Positions 1 through 8,838 of a DNA stretch of 64,000 nucleotides are shown piece by piece; positions within the stretch are counted from its first letter, which is position 1, and every line of letters starts with the position of its first letter. Below the pieces are notes generated by a model, which searched no databases, was not told the DNA's origin, and was given only the letters and a program-made list of their open reading frames with translations. The stretch comes from JAEUHO01 sp046350655. GTDB taxonomy: Bacteria; Planctomycetota; PLA2; JAEUHO01. The stretch lies in contig JAXMAB010000004.1 in NCBI GenBank assembly GCA_046350655.1, forward strand, positions 186,001 to 250,000, given 5' to 3'. The position numbers and the translations under genes are program-made.

Positions 1-543
1 CGCCGGGCCTCGCGTGCCCTCGAACACGCCCGCGATCACGCGCACGTCGCCCGCGTCGCCCGGGAGCGCGACCGTCGGGATCGCCGCCGCCCGGAGGTCC
101 TGGTAGGCGGGCGGCCCCGTCTTCCGCCGCGCGGGGAGGTTCACCCAGACCTGCGCCATCTCGAGCGTGCCGCCGGCGCGCGAGAACGCCTCCGTCTGCA
201 GCTCCTCGTGGAGCACGCCCGACGCCGCCGTCATCCACTGGACGTCGCCGGGCCCGATGCGGCCGTGGTGGCCGAGCGAGTCGCGGTGCTCGATCTCGCC
301 CGCGAACGCGACCGTGACCGTCTCGAAGCCGCGGTGGGGGTGCGGGCCGACGCCGCGACGGTCCCGCGTGGGGCGGAACGTCATGGGCGCCGCGTAGTCG
401 AGCAGGAGGAACGGGCTCGTCTCGACCGGGTCGTCCGCGTAGGAGAACATCGAGCGCACGTGAAAGCCGTCGCCGACCCAATGGCGGGGCGGCGGCGCGA
501 TGACGCGGGTCACGCGGCGGGCGGGCGGGGGCGAGTTGGGCAC
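1..543 (-). CDS. Pirin family protein (C-terminus beyond window)
   Basis: This is the N-terminal 181 codons of a pirin-type bicupin; the reading frame stays open to base 1. Diagnostic stretches are GDGFHVRSMFSY near the start, then a PHPHRGFETVT segment and EIEHRDSLGHHG, followed by GDVQWMTAASGVLHEE. These carry the cupin metal-binding His and Glu residues typical of pirins. Pirins are cytoplasmic; some have quercetinase activity and others act as regulators, so the role here is open. I chose the GTG at 543, since no in-frame ATG lies upstream of the conserved core. It is downstream of, and on the same strand as, the sulfatase-like gene, separated by a palindrome. The last visible residues (GTRGPA) are encoded by a half-site of the genome's dispersed palindrome at bases 1-18, so the repeat touches coding sequence here. 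Confidence 0.85.
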   Translation of the reverse strand, partial: MPNSPPPARRVTRVIAPPPRHWVGDGFHVRSMFSYADDPVETSPFLLLDYAAPMTFRPTRDRRGVGPHPHRGFETVTVAFAGEIEHRDSLGHHGRIGPGDVQWMTAASGVLHEELQTEAFSRAGGTLEMAQVWVNLPARRKTGPPAYQDLRAAAIPTVALPGDAGDVRVIAGVFEGTRGPA

Positions 544-600
544 GGGGGCGCTCCGGACGGGCCCCGACGGTACCCGCGGGACGAGGGACGCGGCCGACGC

Positions 601-661
601 CGGGGCACGCGAGGCCCGGTGGCCGTCATGCGGCGTCGCGGGCCGGGGCCCGCGTGCCCCG
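601..661. repeat. Dispersed palindromic element, imperfect copy
   Basis: An 11-bp outer arm CGGGGCACGCG (601-611) is matched by its complement at 651-661. The left side contains the family core GCACGCGAGGCCCGG, while the right side is degenerate. It lies just past the stop of the sulfatase-like gene and upstream of the pirin start, so it could act as an RNA hairpin or terminator between the two minus-strand genes. Confidence 0.6.
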
Positions 662-662
662 T

Positions 663-2135
663 TCAGCGCGTGTAGACCTCGATCGTGCGCCGCACGCGGT
701 CGCGCACCGCGTCGAAGTAGGCCGGGTCGGGCCGGACCGGCGGCGCGGGGAGCGGGTGGTGCTCGTCGGGGTCGCCCTTCCGGTCGTACCAGCGCTCGGA
801 GGTCCACTGGCCGGTGCGGCGGTCGAACGTGCCCGTCCAGGCCACGTCGTCGTCGCGGACGGCGGCGCGGCGGTTCCAGGGCTCGTCGCCGCTCGTCGCG
901 TCGTCGTTCGACGTGACGACCGAGGCCACCGGACGGCCGCGCGCCGGCGACGCCACGACCGGGACGAGCGACTGCCCGTCGAACCGGACGCGCGTCGTCG
1001 TCCCCGCGAGGTCGAGCAGCGTCGGGACGACGTCGACGAGGCCGACGGTCGCCGGGACCACGCCGCCCGCGGGCCAGCCGTCGGCCCGGATCACGAGGAT
1101 CGCGCGCGTCAGCTCCGGCACGACCTGTCGTCCGTGCTGGAGGACGCCGTGTTCGCCGAACGCCTCGCCGTGGTCCGAGCACACCACGACGACCGTGCCC
1201 TTCGGGAGGGCCTCGAGCGCGGCGAGGGTCGCGGCGAGGCGCGCCTCGACGTGGGGGAGCGCGGCGTGGTACGCGGCCCGCACCCGTGCCACCAGCGCGC
1301 GTCCGCCCGCGTCCGCGCGCCAGCCGCCGTCCATGAACGCGCGGCACCCCGCCCAGAGCTCGCGGGTCGCCGTCTCGCCGAGGCCGTCCTCGACGGCGGC
1401 GAGCCCGCAGGGGTCCGTCATCCGCAGCTCGAAGTACGCGCGCCGCGCGGCCTCGATCGCGGCGTCGTCGGCGGGCGGCACCCGCGCACGCTCGACGTAC
1501 GTGAGGCCGCGGACGGCCTCCGCGGGCGCGCAGGTACGGGCGTTGCGGCGCGACTTGTCGCCGTACGGGTCGTGGGCCGCGTAGCTGTGGAGGAACAGGA
1601 AGAAGGGACGGTTCGAGGGCCGGCGCCGCTCCCAACGGGCGACGACCTCGGCGGGCGGGAGCGCGTCGAAGTCGGTCGAGAACTGGTCGAAGCCGGCCGC
1701 GAGCCCCGACGGCTCGCCGACCCAGCCGCCCCCGGTGCACGCCGCCGTGGAGAAGCCGGCCGCGCGGAGGATCGCGGCGACCGTCGGCACCGACGCGGGC
1801 AGTCGCGCCCGGAACGACGGGTCGAGCACGCCGTGCGAGCCGGGCTCGAGCCCCGTGAGGAGCGTGGTCACCGACGGCGCGGTCCAGGACGACGGGGCGA
1901 GGGCGCCGTCGAAGCTCGTCGCGCCGGCGCGGAACGCGCGCAGCGACGGGAGCCCTTGGTGGTCGGCGCCCGGCTCGACGACGTCGGTGCGGACCGTGTC
2001 GAGGCAGACGACCACGATCCCCGGGACCTTGGCGGTGACGACGGCGCGGCGACCGCCGCCTCCGGAGGCGCGGACGACGAAGAAGGCCGCCGCGGCGATC
2101 GCGGCGACGGCGAGGACAAGCCCGACCCTCGACAT
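663..2135 (-). CDS. Sulfatase-like alkaline phosphatase superfamily hydrolase, membrane-anchored
   Basis: A 490-residue protein. An N-terminal hydrophobic segment (about residues 3-22) suggests a membrane anchor or uncleaved signal. The alkaline phosphatase/sulfatase fold shows as CLDTVRTD (metal-binding Asp46 and Asp51), SSWTAPSVTTLLTGL (82-96), SDHGEAFGEHG near residue 321, and DVVPTLLDLAG. Canonical sulfatases carry Cys or Ser in CxPSR for conversion to formylglycine; here the matching position is Thr85 in WTAPS and the Arg is Val. The enzyme is therefore more likely a Thr-nucleophile phospho- or sulfo-hydrolase/transferase than a formylglycine sulfatase (inference). I chose the ATG at 2135 because it opens directly into the hydrophobic segment. 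Two paralogs lie at 23971 and 30371. The substrate cannot be predicted. Confidence 0.85.
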   Translation of the reverse strand: MSRVGLVLAVAAIAAAAFFVVRASGGGGRRAVVTAKVPGIVVVCLDTVRTDVVEPGADHQGLPSLRAFRAGATSFDGALAPSSWTAPSVTTLLTGLEPGSHGVLDPSFRARLPASVPTVAAILRAAGFSTAACTGGGWVGEPSGLAAGFDQFSTDFDALPPAEVVARWERRRPSNRPFFLFLHSYAAHDPYGDKSRRNARTCAPAEAVRGLTYVERARVPPADDAAIEAARRAYFELRMTDPCGLAAVEDGLGETATRELWAGCRAFMDGGWRADAGGRALVARVRAAYHAALPHVEARLAATLAALEALPKGTVVVVCSDHGEAFGEHGVLQHGRQVVPELTRAILVIRADGWPAGGVVPATVGLVDVVPTLLDLAGTTTRVRFDGQSLVPVVASPARGRPVASVVTSNDDATSGDEPWNRRAAVRDDDVAWTGTFDRRTGQWTSERWYDRKGDPDEHHPLPAPPVRPDPAYFDAVRDRVRRTIEVYTR

Positions 2136-2447
2136 GGGGGTACGGAGCGCAAGCGCCGTGCCGCGACCACGAGCGGCAAAGGTCCCGCCTTCGGGGCCGC
2201 GGCCGCGGGGTCCGCCGGCCGGCGGGCCTCGCGTCCCGAACCCGCGATCGCCGCGACGGGCCCGCAACGAACGCGTCCGAGCGGCGGAAGGGCGATCCTG
2301 CGCGCACGCGCCATCTGCCGCGCGCGGGCGGGGGGCCGAACGTCCCGTGGCGGTCGCGGGGGCGAGCTGTAACGCCGGCCGTCGCCGGCGTAAGGCGTAC
2401 CGGGCGAGCGGTCGGTCCTCCCGCAGACGGGACCGACCGCTCCCGGC
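2136..2447. other. Intergenic region with a strong hairpin and a palindrome half-site
   Basis: No convincing gene lies in these 312 bases. They hold a half-site of the dispersed palindrome at about 2222-2236 and a 13-bp perfect inverted repeat at 2406-2442. Confidence 0.6.
2406..2442 (-). terminator. Terminator-like hairpin after the secreted protein gene
   Basis: The arms GAGCGGTCGGTCC (2406-2418) and GGACCGACCGCTC (2430-2442) pair perfectly around an 11-base loop. The hairpin begins six bases past the stop codon of the minus-strand gene ending at 2448. No clear T-tract follows, so the termination mechanism is uncertain. Confidence 0.55.
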
Positions 2448-3680
2448 TCAGCGCGCGACGTAGCCCTGGGTCGTCGCGAAGCCGAGCCGGCCGAGCTCCG
2501 CGCTCGCGCGCGGGGTCACGAGGCCGGTGACGTAGACGTCGCGCGACGGCGCCGCGGCGACGCCCTCCACCGCGAGGAGCGCCCGCGCGACCCGGTCGGT
2601 GGCCTCGGTCCACGCGACGACGTCCACCGCGGCGTAGACGACGACGCGTCCGGAGACCGTGAAGCCGACGACGACGCCGCCGATCGCGTCGAACGAGCGG
2701 AGCGGCTCGCGCTGCGCGTGGTGGTGCGCGAGGAGCATCGCCTGCTGCGCGCGCACGACGGCGCTCGGCTCGTCCTCGGCGGTCAGCGACGCGGCGACGA
2801 TCGCGCCGGCGTCGGCGACGCCCTCGAGGCGCGAGATCGCGCTCGCGATGACCGTGCGGTGCGTCGGCGACAGCGAGCGCTGGGCCGCGAACGAGCGGCG
2901 GAGGTAGGGGGCGACCCCGCGACGCGCGAGCCGCTCGTCGTTGACGCGGTCGAGCTCGGCCGGCGTGTGGTCGCGCAGGAGCCCCTTCACGTCGTCGCGC
3001 ATCTTGACGACCGACAGGGCGACGCTGGCGCCGCCGGTCACGGCGTAGGACGCCGCGTCGAGCGCGAGGCGGCCCGCGCCGCGCGCGCGCGCGACCTCGT
3101 CGAGGAGCGTCTGCAGGCGCGGGTTCGTCGAGTACGGGTCGACGTCGAGCTCGAACGCGAGCTTGCGCTTCTCCTGGCCGAAGAGCGCGTCGTCGAGGCC
3201 GCCCTTCTCGCTGGCGGTCTTCTTGCGGCCGCCGAAGATGTCGCCCACGCGCCCGAGGGTGCGCTCGACGCCCTTGCCCATCGCCTCGACGCTGCCGACG
3301 GGGTCGGTGACGAGGTCCACCGCGGCGCCGGGCAGCGCGGCGACGCGGCCGCCGAGCGCCTTCATGAACTCGCCGCCGCCGTCCATGGCGAGCAGCTTCG
3401 CCATGGTCTCGACCTCCTTCGCGCGCTCCGCGACCATCCGCCGGCCCACGGCCGTGAAGACGCCGTAGTCCGACTCCATCTCGAAGCGGTAGAGGAAGTC
3501 CCGCGGCTCGGCCGTCGGGCGCACGCGGTGGCGGGGTCCCGCGAGGACCTCGGGGCGGAGGATCTCGGCGGTGACCGCGGGGGCGACGTCCTCGTAGCCC
3601 TCGTCGGCGCGCACCGGGGCGAGGGGCGCCGCGAGCGCGAGGAGCGACGCGGCCACGAACGACGGACGGAACGACGCCAT
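2448..3680 (-). CDS. Secreted protein of unknown function
   Basis: A 410-residue protein I do not recognise. It starts at the ATG at 3680, directly preceded by a Shine-Dalgarno GGAGG. A clear cleavable signal peptide (about residues 1-24, ending APVRADEG) predicts export. The mature part has a polar Lys/Arg-containing middle and an Ala-rich C-terminal half with a stretch GGVVVGFTVSGRVVVYAAVDVV that looks like beta strands. No catalytic motif stands out. It is divergent in content from its neighbours and reads as a single-gene unit with its own hairpin after the stop. Confidence 0.7.
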   Translation of the reverse strand: MASFRPSFVAASLLALAAPLAPVRADEGYEDVAPAVTAEILRPEVLAGPRHRVRPTAEPRDFLYRFEMESDYGVFTAVGRRMVAERAKEVETMAKLLAMDGGGEFMKALGGRVAALPGAAVDLVTDPVGSVEAMGKGVERTLGRVGDIFGGRKKTASEKGGLDDALFGQEKRKLAFELDVDPYSTNPRLQTLLDEVARARGAGRLALDAASYAVTGGASVALSVVKMRDDVKGLLRDHTPAELDRVNDERLARRGVAPYLRRSFAAQRSLSPTHRTVIASAISRLEGVADAGAIVAASLTAEDEPSAVVRAQQAMLLAHHHAQREPLRSFDAIGGVVVGFTVSGRVVVYAAVDVVAWTEATDRVARALLAVEGVAAAPSRDVYVTGLVTPRASAELGRLGFATTQGYVAR

Positions 3681-3801
3681 GGAAACCTCCGGTGCGCCCG
3701 CGGGCGCGGCCCGCGATGGTACGCGGCGGCCGGGCATGATCCCGCCCCCGCGGCATCCGATTCTCGCAGGACCGCGGGGCGGCCCGGCGGCGGGCCGCGG
3801 G

Positions 3802-5064
3802 TCACCAGCGGACGGTGTGCTCGAGGGACGCGAGGAGCGCGGTGAACGTCGCGCGGTCGCGCGCGAGCGCCTCGGCGTCGCCGAAGGTCGTCCAGGTGAG
3901 GAGCAGCGTCATGTCGTCGAGCCGCAGCACGGCCGTGAGCGCGCGCGTGCCCGCGCCGTCGCGCGGCGACGGGTGCTCGAACAGCCAGGCCGTCGCGCCC
4001 TTCACCGCGAGCGGGACCTCGGTCGCCGGGCCGCGCTCCTCCTCGCGGTAGAACGCGCGCTCGTCGTCGCGGTCCTGGGTGAGGGGCTTGGTGCCGTCGG
4101 CGGGGCGCTGGTGGATGCGGAGCACGGCGTCGCGGCGCCCCGCGGCGTCGAGCCGCTCCTCGACGTAGACCCACTCGCCCGTGAGCTTCAGCACGTCGGG
4201 CGTCACGACGAACCCCGCGGGCATGTCGAACGCGACGAGGCGCACGGGGAACCGCGAGGGGTCGTTCGCCGACTCCTTGAGGTCGAGGAGCTGCACGCGC
4301 CGGCCCTTCGGGTTGACCTCGCGCGTCTTCTTGAGCGAGAGGTGCTCGATCGCCTTGTCGAGCGTCGTCCCGCCGCCCTTGAAGTCGAGCGCGACGTACG
4401 CGAGCCTGTCGCTGCCCGGCGGGTGGAACATCAGCAGCTCGCCGGTGAACACCGACGTCGGGCCGCCGTACGCCGCGGCCGGGCGCGTGCTGTACTTCTT
4501 CGACCGCCACGCGGCCACCTTGACGCCGTCCACCTTCAGCGGGGCGGGGGCGACCGCGACCGGGCCCGAGAAGATCGACCAGTCCACGCGCTGGTACTTG
4601 TCGCCCAGCGTCGCGGCGAAGTCGAGGGCCGTGTCCGACGCGCGCTGCTCGCGCGGTCCGTCGCCGGCCGACAGCGGCACGACGCCCGCGTAGAGCATCG
4701 ACACGCTCCCGCCGCGGAAGTTGATGTACTGCACGATCACGCCGTCGCCGTCGAGGCTCGTCGGGACGGTGTTGATGCGGGGCGCCTGCACCCAGAACCG
4801 CTCGGGCAGGCCGAGCACGAGGCTCGTCTCGGCGTCGAGCGGGACGGAGACCGTCGTCGGCACGTCGCGGATCGGCGCGCCGACGGGCTCCTCCTTCACG
4901 TTCGGGCGCGGCGGCGGGCGCGGCGGCCCGCCCTTCGCCGCGGCGGGCGGCGCGCCGAGGACGGTCGCCGCGAGCGCGAGGACCGCGCCGACGACGGCGG
5001 CCCGCGCGGGGGACGCGAGGCCCGTTGCGCGCCGGGGTCGGGGCGAGGGGGGCGGGGCACCCAT
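3802..5064 (-). CDS. Secreted protein of unknown function
   Basis: About 420 residues, with an N-terminal signal region (AAVVGAVLALAATVLGAPPAAA) and a Pro-rich start to the mature chain. The rest is a mixed beta-rich protein with no motif I can assign. Two in-frame ATGs exist, at 5073 and 5064. The GGGAG at about 5075-5079 is 10 bases from the 5064 start but only one from the other, so I prefer 5064. The residues ATGLAS just before the hydrophobic core are encoded by a half-site of the dispersed palindrome. It is transcribed divergently from the hydrolase gene at 5188. Confidence 0.7.
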   Translation of the reverse strand: MGAPPPSPRPRRATGLASPARAAVVGAVLALAATVLGAPPAAAKGGPPRPPPRPNVKEEPVGAPIRDVPTTVSVPLDAETSLVLGLPERFWVQAPRINTVPTSLDGDGVIVQYINFRGGSVSMLYAGVVPLSAGDGPREQRASDTALDFAATLGDKYQRVDWSIFSGPVAVAPAPLKVDGVKVAAWRSKKYSTRPAAAYGGPTSVFTGELLMFHPPGSDRLAYVALDFKGGGTTLDKAIEHLSLKKTREVNPKGRRVQLLDLKESANDPSRFPVRLVAFDMPAGFVVTPDVLKLTGEWVYVEERLDAAGRRDAVLRIHQRPADGTKPLTQDRDDERAFYREEERGPATEVPLAVKGATAWLFEHPSPRDGAGTRALTAVLRLDDMTLLLTWTTFGDAEALARDRATFTALLASLEHTVRW

Positions 5065-5187
5065 GGTGTCCATGCTCCCGTACGGGGCCCGTCCCGTCGA
5101 GGGGCATCCTCCACCGGGCGGGACCGAGGCCCCCCGCGGCGTCCCGCGGGGCGTACGATCGCCCCCGCGTCCCCTCCGGAGCCGTCC

Positions 5188-6783
5188 ATGCACGCCCGCG
5201 GTCCCCTCGTCGCCCTCGTCGCGGTCCTCGCCTCCGCGACCGCCGCCCCCCGCTCCGCGCGCGCGGAGGACGACGCCGTCGCGGCGAAGGTCCGCGGGTT
5301 CCTCGACGCGGCCACCCCCGAGGCCCGCGCGGCGGCCGCGCACGCGATCGTGGCGGGGAAGCCCGCGTTCGCGACCGTGGCCGCGGCGCTCGCGGCGGGC
5401 CGGACGTACGCCAAGGACGTGCCGACCGGCTGGCTCGAGCGCACGCAGCGGTGCAGCGACGGCAAGGACCGGCCGTACCTGCTGTACGTCCCCCCGTCGT
5501 ACGACCCCGCGAAGCGCCACCGGCTGGTGCTCGACCTCCACGGCGGCGTGTCGCGACCCGAGCTGCTCACCCACGACGAGCTGCGCGAGATGGCGCAGCT
5601 CCGCGGGCCCCACGCCGAGGCGAACGGCTACCTCCTCGCGCTGCCGACCGGCGAGGCGAAGGCCGAGTGGTGGACGCCCGTCGGCGCGAGCAACGTCCTC
5701 GGGATCGTGGCCGCCACGAAGCGGGTCTACGACGTCGACGAGAACCTCGTCTTCGCGACGGGCTTCTCCGACGGCGCCTCGGGCTCCTACTACCTCGCGC
5801 TGACGGACCCGACGCCCTTCGCCGGGTTCGTGCCGCTGAACGGGCACCTCGGCGTCGCGGGCGCGGGCGGGCTGCAGGTCCACCTCGACGGGCTGCGCAA
5901 CACGCCGGTCCACGCGATCAACACCGACCTCGACGGCCTCTACCCCGCGGCCGCGATCCGGCCGGTCGCCGACGCGCTGAAGGCGATGGGCGCGCCGTTC
6001 GTCTGGCGCGAGGTGAAGGGGTTCGGCCACGACCCGAGCTACCTCGCGACCGAGCGCGCGCCGATCTGGGCGTGGGAGGAGGGGGTGCGCCGCGTGCCCC
6101 ACCCCGCGCACGTCGTGTGGGCCGGGACGGCGGACGCGCCGTCGCGCGTCTTCGGCCTCGGTCACGTCACGGTGGGCGCCGCGGGCACGGCGCGCGCGGA
6201 GGACGACGTGAACCCGCTGCTGCCGCCGGGGCGCGTGCGCCTCGGCGTCGTCGTCGACGCCGCGTTCACGGGCGAGGGGGTCCGCATCGGCGACGTGGGC
6301 GACGACACGCCCGCGAAGGCGGCGGGCCTCGCGTCGGGCGACGTGATCGTGGGCCTCGGCGGCGCGAAGGTCGCGAACCAACGCGACCTGCGCGCGGCCC
6401 TCGCGGGCCGCAAACACGGCGAGACCGTGCAGGTGTCGGTCCGCCGCGGCGAGGCGACGCTCGCGAAGGACGTCACGTTCCCCGAGGCCGGGCCCGAGCC
6501 GGCGTTCCGGCGCGGGCGGCCGTTCGGCGTCCTCGAGGCCACGCGCGCCGGCAACGCCTTCGACGTGACGTGCCGCGGCGTGGACGCGTTCGAGCTGTGG
6601 CTCGGCGTCGGCGCGGTGGACCTCGCGGCGCCCGTCGTGGTGCGCGTGAACGGCGTGGAGGCCTTCCGCGGCGCGGTGGCCGAGGACCTCGCGTTCCTGC
6701 TCGAGCGCGCGGCCGCCGACGACGACCGCACCATGCTCTACGCCGCCCGCCTCCCGGTGAAGGTGCCGCCGTCGCCGAAGTGA
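5188..6783 (+). CDS. Secreted alpha/beta hydrolase (esterase/depolymerase-like) with C-terminal PDZ domain
   Basis: A 531-residue exported enzyme with a signal peptide at about 1-26. The hydrolase domain contains LDLHGG (oxyanion region, near 115), the nucleophile elbow GFSDG with Ser194, and GFGHDPSY near residue 280 carrying the likely catalytic His. This layout resembles PHB-depolymerase/feruloyl-esterase-like hydrolases. Residues about 350-425 form a PDZ domain (RLGVVVD, then AKAAGLASGDVIVGLGG), which in secreted enzymes usually binds peptide termini or positions substrates. A C-terminal beta-rich tail follows. The start ATG at 5188 opens directly into the signal peptide. The substrate is unknown; fusion to a PDZ domain is unusual for this hydrolase type. 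Confidence 0.8.
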   Translation: MHARGPLVALVAVLASATAAPRSARAEDDAVAAKVRGFLDAATPEARAAAAHAIVAGKPAFATVAAALAAGRTYAKDVPTGWLERTQRCSDGKDRPYLLYVPPSYDPAKRHRLVLDLHGGVSRPELLTHDELREMAQLRGPHAEANGYLLALPTGEAKAEWWTPVGASNVLGIVAATKRVYDVDENLVFATGFSDGASGSYYLALTDPTPFAGFVPLNGHLGVAGAGGLQVHLDGLRNTPVHAINTDLDGLYPAAAIRPVADALKAMGAPFVWREVKGFGHDPSYLATERAPIWAWEEGVRRVPHPAHVVWAGTADAPSRVFGLGHVTVGAAGTARAEDDVNPLLPPGRVRLGVVVDAAFTGEGVRIGDVGDDTPAKAAGLASGDVIVGLGGAKVANQRDLRAALAGRKHGETVQVSVRRGEATLAKDVTFPEAGPEPAFRRGRPFGVLEATRAGNAFDVTCRGVDAFELWLGVGAVDLAAPVVVRVNGVEAFRGAVAEDLAFLLERAAADDDRTMLYAARLPVKVPPSPK

Positions 6784-6822
6784 CGCGCCGGCGGCCGGGC
6801 CTCGGGTCCCGGGAGACGATTG

Positions 6823-8709
6823 CTACGGCGTGACGAGGCGCGGCACGTACCAGGCCGGGTCCTCGAGCAGGGCCTTGCGCACGCCGTCCGCGAGGTCGAG
6901 GTCGCGCAGCAACGTCTCGACCAGCTCGGCCGACGCCTCGCCCGCCGCCATCGCCTCCGCGAACGTGTAGTGCTTCACGCGCGTCGCGGGCACGGCGACG
7001 AGGCCGCGCGTGGCGCGCGCGGTGTACGCGTCGACCGCCGCGTCGAGGCGCGGCTCCGCGACGTCGGCCGCGAGCCCGAGCTTCCCGCGCAGCAGCCCCG
7101 CGAGCTTGCCCCGCACGTCCGCGGGCGCGGCGCCGGTCAGGATCGGTGACGTGTGGATCACCATGAGCGTCGGGTCGTACAGGTCGACCGACGCGACGCC
7201 CCGCAGCGCGGGATCGACCCACAGCGGGCGCTGCGCCTCGGTCAGCGCGGCCCACAGGCCGTCCATGAACCGGCCCTTGAGGCGCATCTCGTCGACGAGG
7301 CGCCGCGCGCGCGGCGTCGTGGGCGTCCACGCGGCGCGCACGCGGGCGAACTCGTCCTCGAAGAGGAGCCCCAGCCGCTCGAACTCCGCGGCCTGCGCCG
7401 CCGTCAGGGGCTGACCGCCCTGCTCGAGCACCCCCGCGAGGAGGTTCGTCGCGCTGATCGGGTGCGTGAGCTCGCCGTTGTGCTGCGCGGCCGTCGGCAT
7501 GCGGTCGAGCGTGCGGTACTCGTACTTCCGCATCTGCTCGACGTGCTCCTGCAGGCGCACGAGCAGGTCGCGCGGCACCGCCTCGCCCGCCTGCTGCTTG
7601 CGGTAGACCTCGACGATCGTGTCCGAGGTGACCTTCGCCGCGGTCGCGAGCGTCGGCCAGTCGGCGTCGCGCACGGCGTCGAGGCGGCCCATCTCGCCGA
7701 AGGTGAAGCGCGGGCCCTTCCCCTTCGCGCCGTCGGCCGCCGGCCGCGACGCGAGCGAGCGCTCGAGGTCGGCGACCGCGGCGACGAGGCGCGCGTTCTC
7801 GGCGCGCAGCCGCGCGACCTCGTCGGCCGGCGTGCCGGCGGCGGCCAGCGGCGTCGGCGTCGCGGCCGGCGCGGCCGCCCGCCCCGCGTCGGGGCCGTCC
7901 ACGGCGCCCGGCGCCGCGACGACGCGCCCCGTCGGTTCGGGGGCGGGCCCGCCGATCACGCCGAACCCGTCGGTCACCGCGCCGCCCACGAACCCGAGCG
8001 CGGTCGCCACCGCCACGCCCCCCATCCACGCCGCCTTCGAGGTCGCCATCGCCGTCGCTCCCTTCATCGCGAGCCCGGAGGCTCCCGTCGTCGTCACCGC
8101 CTCGCCCAACGCCTGCGTGACCCACGCCGACGTCGCCTCCGCCAGCCCCTGCAGGGGCCCCGCCACCGGCAGCACCGCGAGCGCGTGCGCCGTCGCCGCG
8201 TCGCCGCGCCGCAGTCGCGCCGCGACCGCCGCGAGCCCGCGCCGCGCGCGCTCGGTCACGGTCTGCCGCACGACGCCGAGCACCTCCGCCGCCGCGCCGT
8301 GCGTGAGCCCGCCGAGGGCCGTGAGCACGACGGCCTCGCGTTCGACCGCGGGCAACGCGTCGAGCGCGACCCACAGCCGGCGCACCTCGTCGGCGTCGCC
8401 CGCCGCGTGCGCGGGCTCCTCGGCCCGCGGGTCCGGGACGTCCATGATCGCTCCCTCGCGCGCGTCGTCGCCGCCGCCGACGCCCACCGGCGCCGGCCGC
8501 TTCTTGCGCCGCAGGTTCCTCGCCTCGTGGGCCACCACGACGCTGAACCACGGCCACGGGTCGCCGGACGGCACCGCCGCGGGCTTCCGCGCCGCCACCA
8601 GGAACGCCTGCTGCACCGCGTCGTACGCCTCGTCGGCGTCGCGCAGCAGCGCGCGGGCCAGCCGCCAGGCGGGCGCGGCGCAGGCGGCACAGCGTTCGAC
8701 GGGGTGCAT
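6823..8709 (-). CDS. ECF-type sigma-70 factor with transmembrane and extracytoplasmic C-terminal extension
   Basis: A 628-residue protein. The first ~155 residues are an ECF sigma factor: region 2 (DADEAYDAVQQAFLVAAR) and region 4 (LPAVEREAVVLTALGGLTHG, then AAEVLGVVRQTVTERARRG). After a linker comes a hydrophobic segment near residues 215-235 (AWMGGVAVATALGFVGGAV), then a Pro/Ala linker, a short coiled coil near 290-315 (VARLRAENARLVAAVADLE) and a ~300-residue helical domain of unknown function. The sigma part would stay cytoplasmic with the C-terminal part across the membrane, a one-protein replacement for a separate anti-sigma sensor (inference). ECF factors with long membrane extensions are known from Planctomycetota and some other phyla. 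The ATG at 8709 precedes the sigma domain directly. No separate anti-sigma gene is adjacent. Confidence 0.82.
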   Translation of the reverse strand: MHPVERCAACAAPAWRLARALLRDADEAYDAVQQAFLVAARKPAAVPSGDPWPWFSVVVAHEARNLRRKKRPAPVGVGGGDDAREGAIMDVPDPRAEEPAHAAGDADEVRRLWVALDALPAVEREAVVLTALGGLTHGAAAEVLGVVRQTVTERARRGLAAVAARLRRGDAATAHALAVLPVAGPLQGLAEATSAWVTQALGEAVTTTGASGLAMKGATAMATSKAAWMGGVAVATALGFVGGAVTDGFGVIGGPAPEPTGRVVAAPGAVDGPDAGRAAAPAATPTPLAAAGTPADEVARLRAENARLVAAVADLERSLASRPAADGAKGKGPRFTFGEMGRLDAVRDADWPTLATAAKVTSDTIVEVYRKQQAGEAVPRDLLVRLQEHVEQMRKYEYRTLDRMPTAAQHNGELTHPISATNLLAGVLEQGGQPLTAAQAAEFERLGLLFEDEFARVRAAWTPTTPRARRLVDEMRLKGRFMDGLWAALTEAQRPLWVDPALRGVASVDLYDPTLMVIHTSPILTGAAPADVRGKLAGLLRGKLGLAADVAEPRLDAAVDAYTARATRGLVAVPATRVKHYTFAEAMAAGEASAELVETLLRDLDLADGVRKALLEDPAWYVPRLVTP

Positions 8710-8782
8710 CGGGGCGGGTCCTCGGGAGGGATCGTCGCCGGAGGCCCGGGTGGCCAAGGGAATCCGGTCGGGGTGCGGCGAC

Positions 8783-8812
8783 CGCGAGGCCCGGGGGCCG
8801 GCGGGCCTCGCG
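8783..8812. repeat. Dispersed palindromic element between divergent genes
   Basis: The arms CGCGAGGCCCG (8783-8793) and CGGGCCTCGCG (8802-8812) pair perfectly. The element sits between the sigma-factor start at 8709 and the divergently transcribed gene at 8839, just upstream of that gene's ribosome-binding site. Confidence 0.75.
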
Positions 8813-8838
8813 TACCATCGGGTCGGAGGTCCGTCCCG

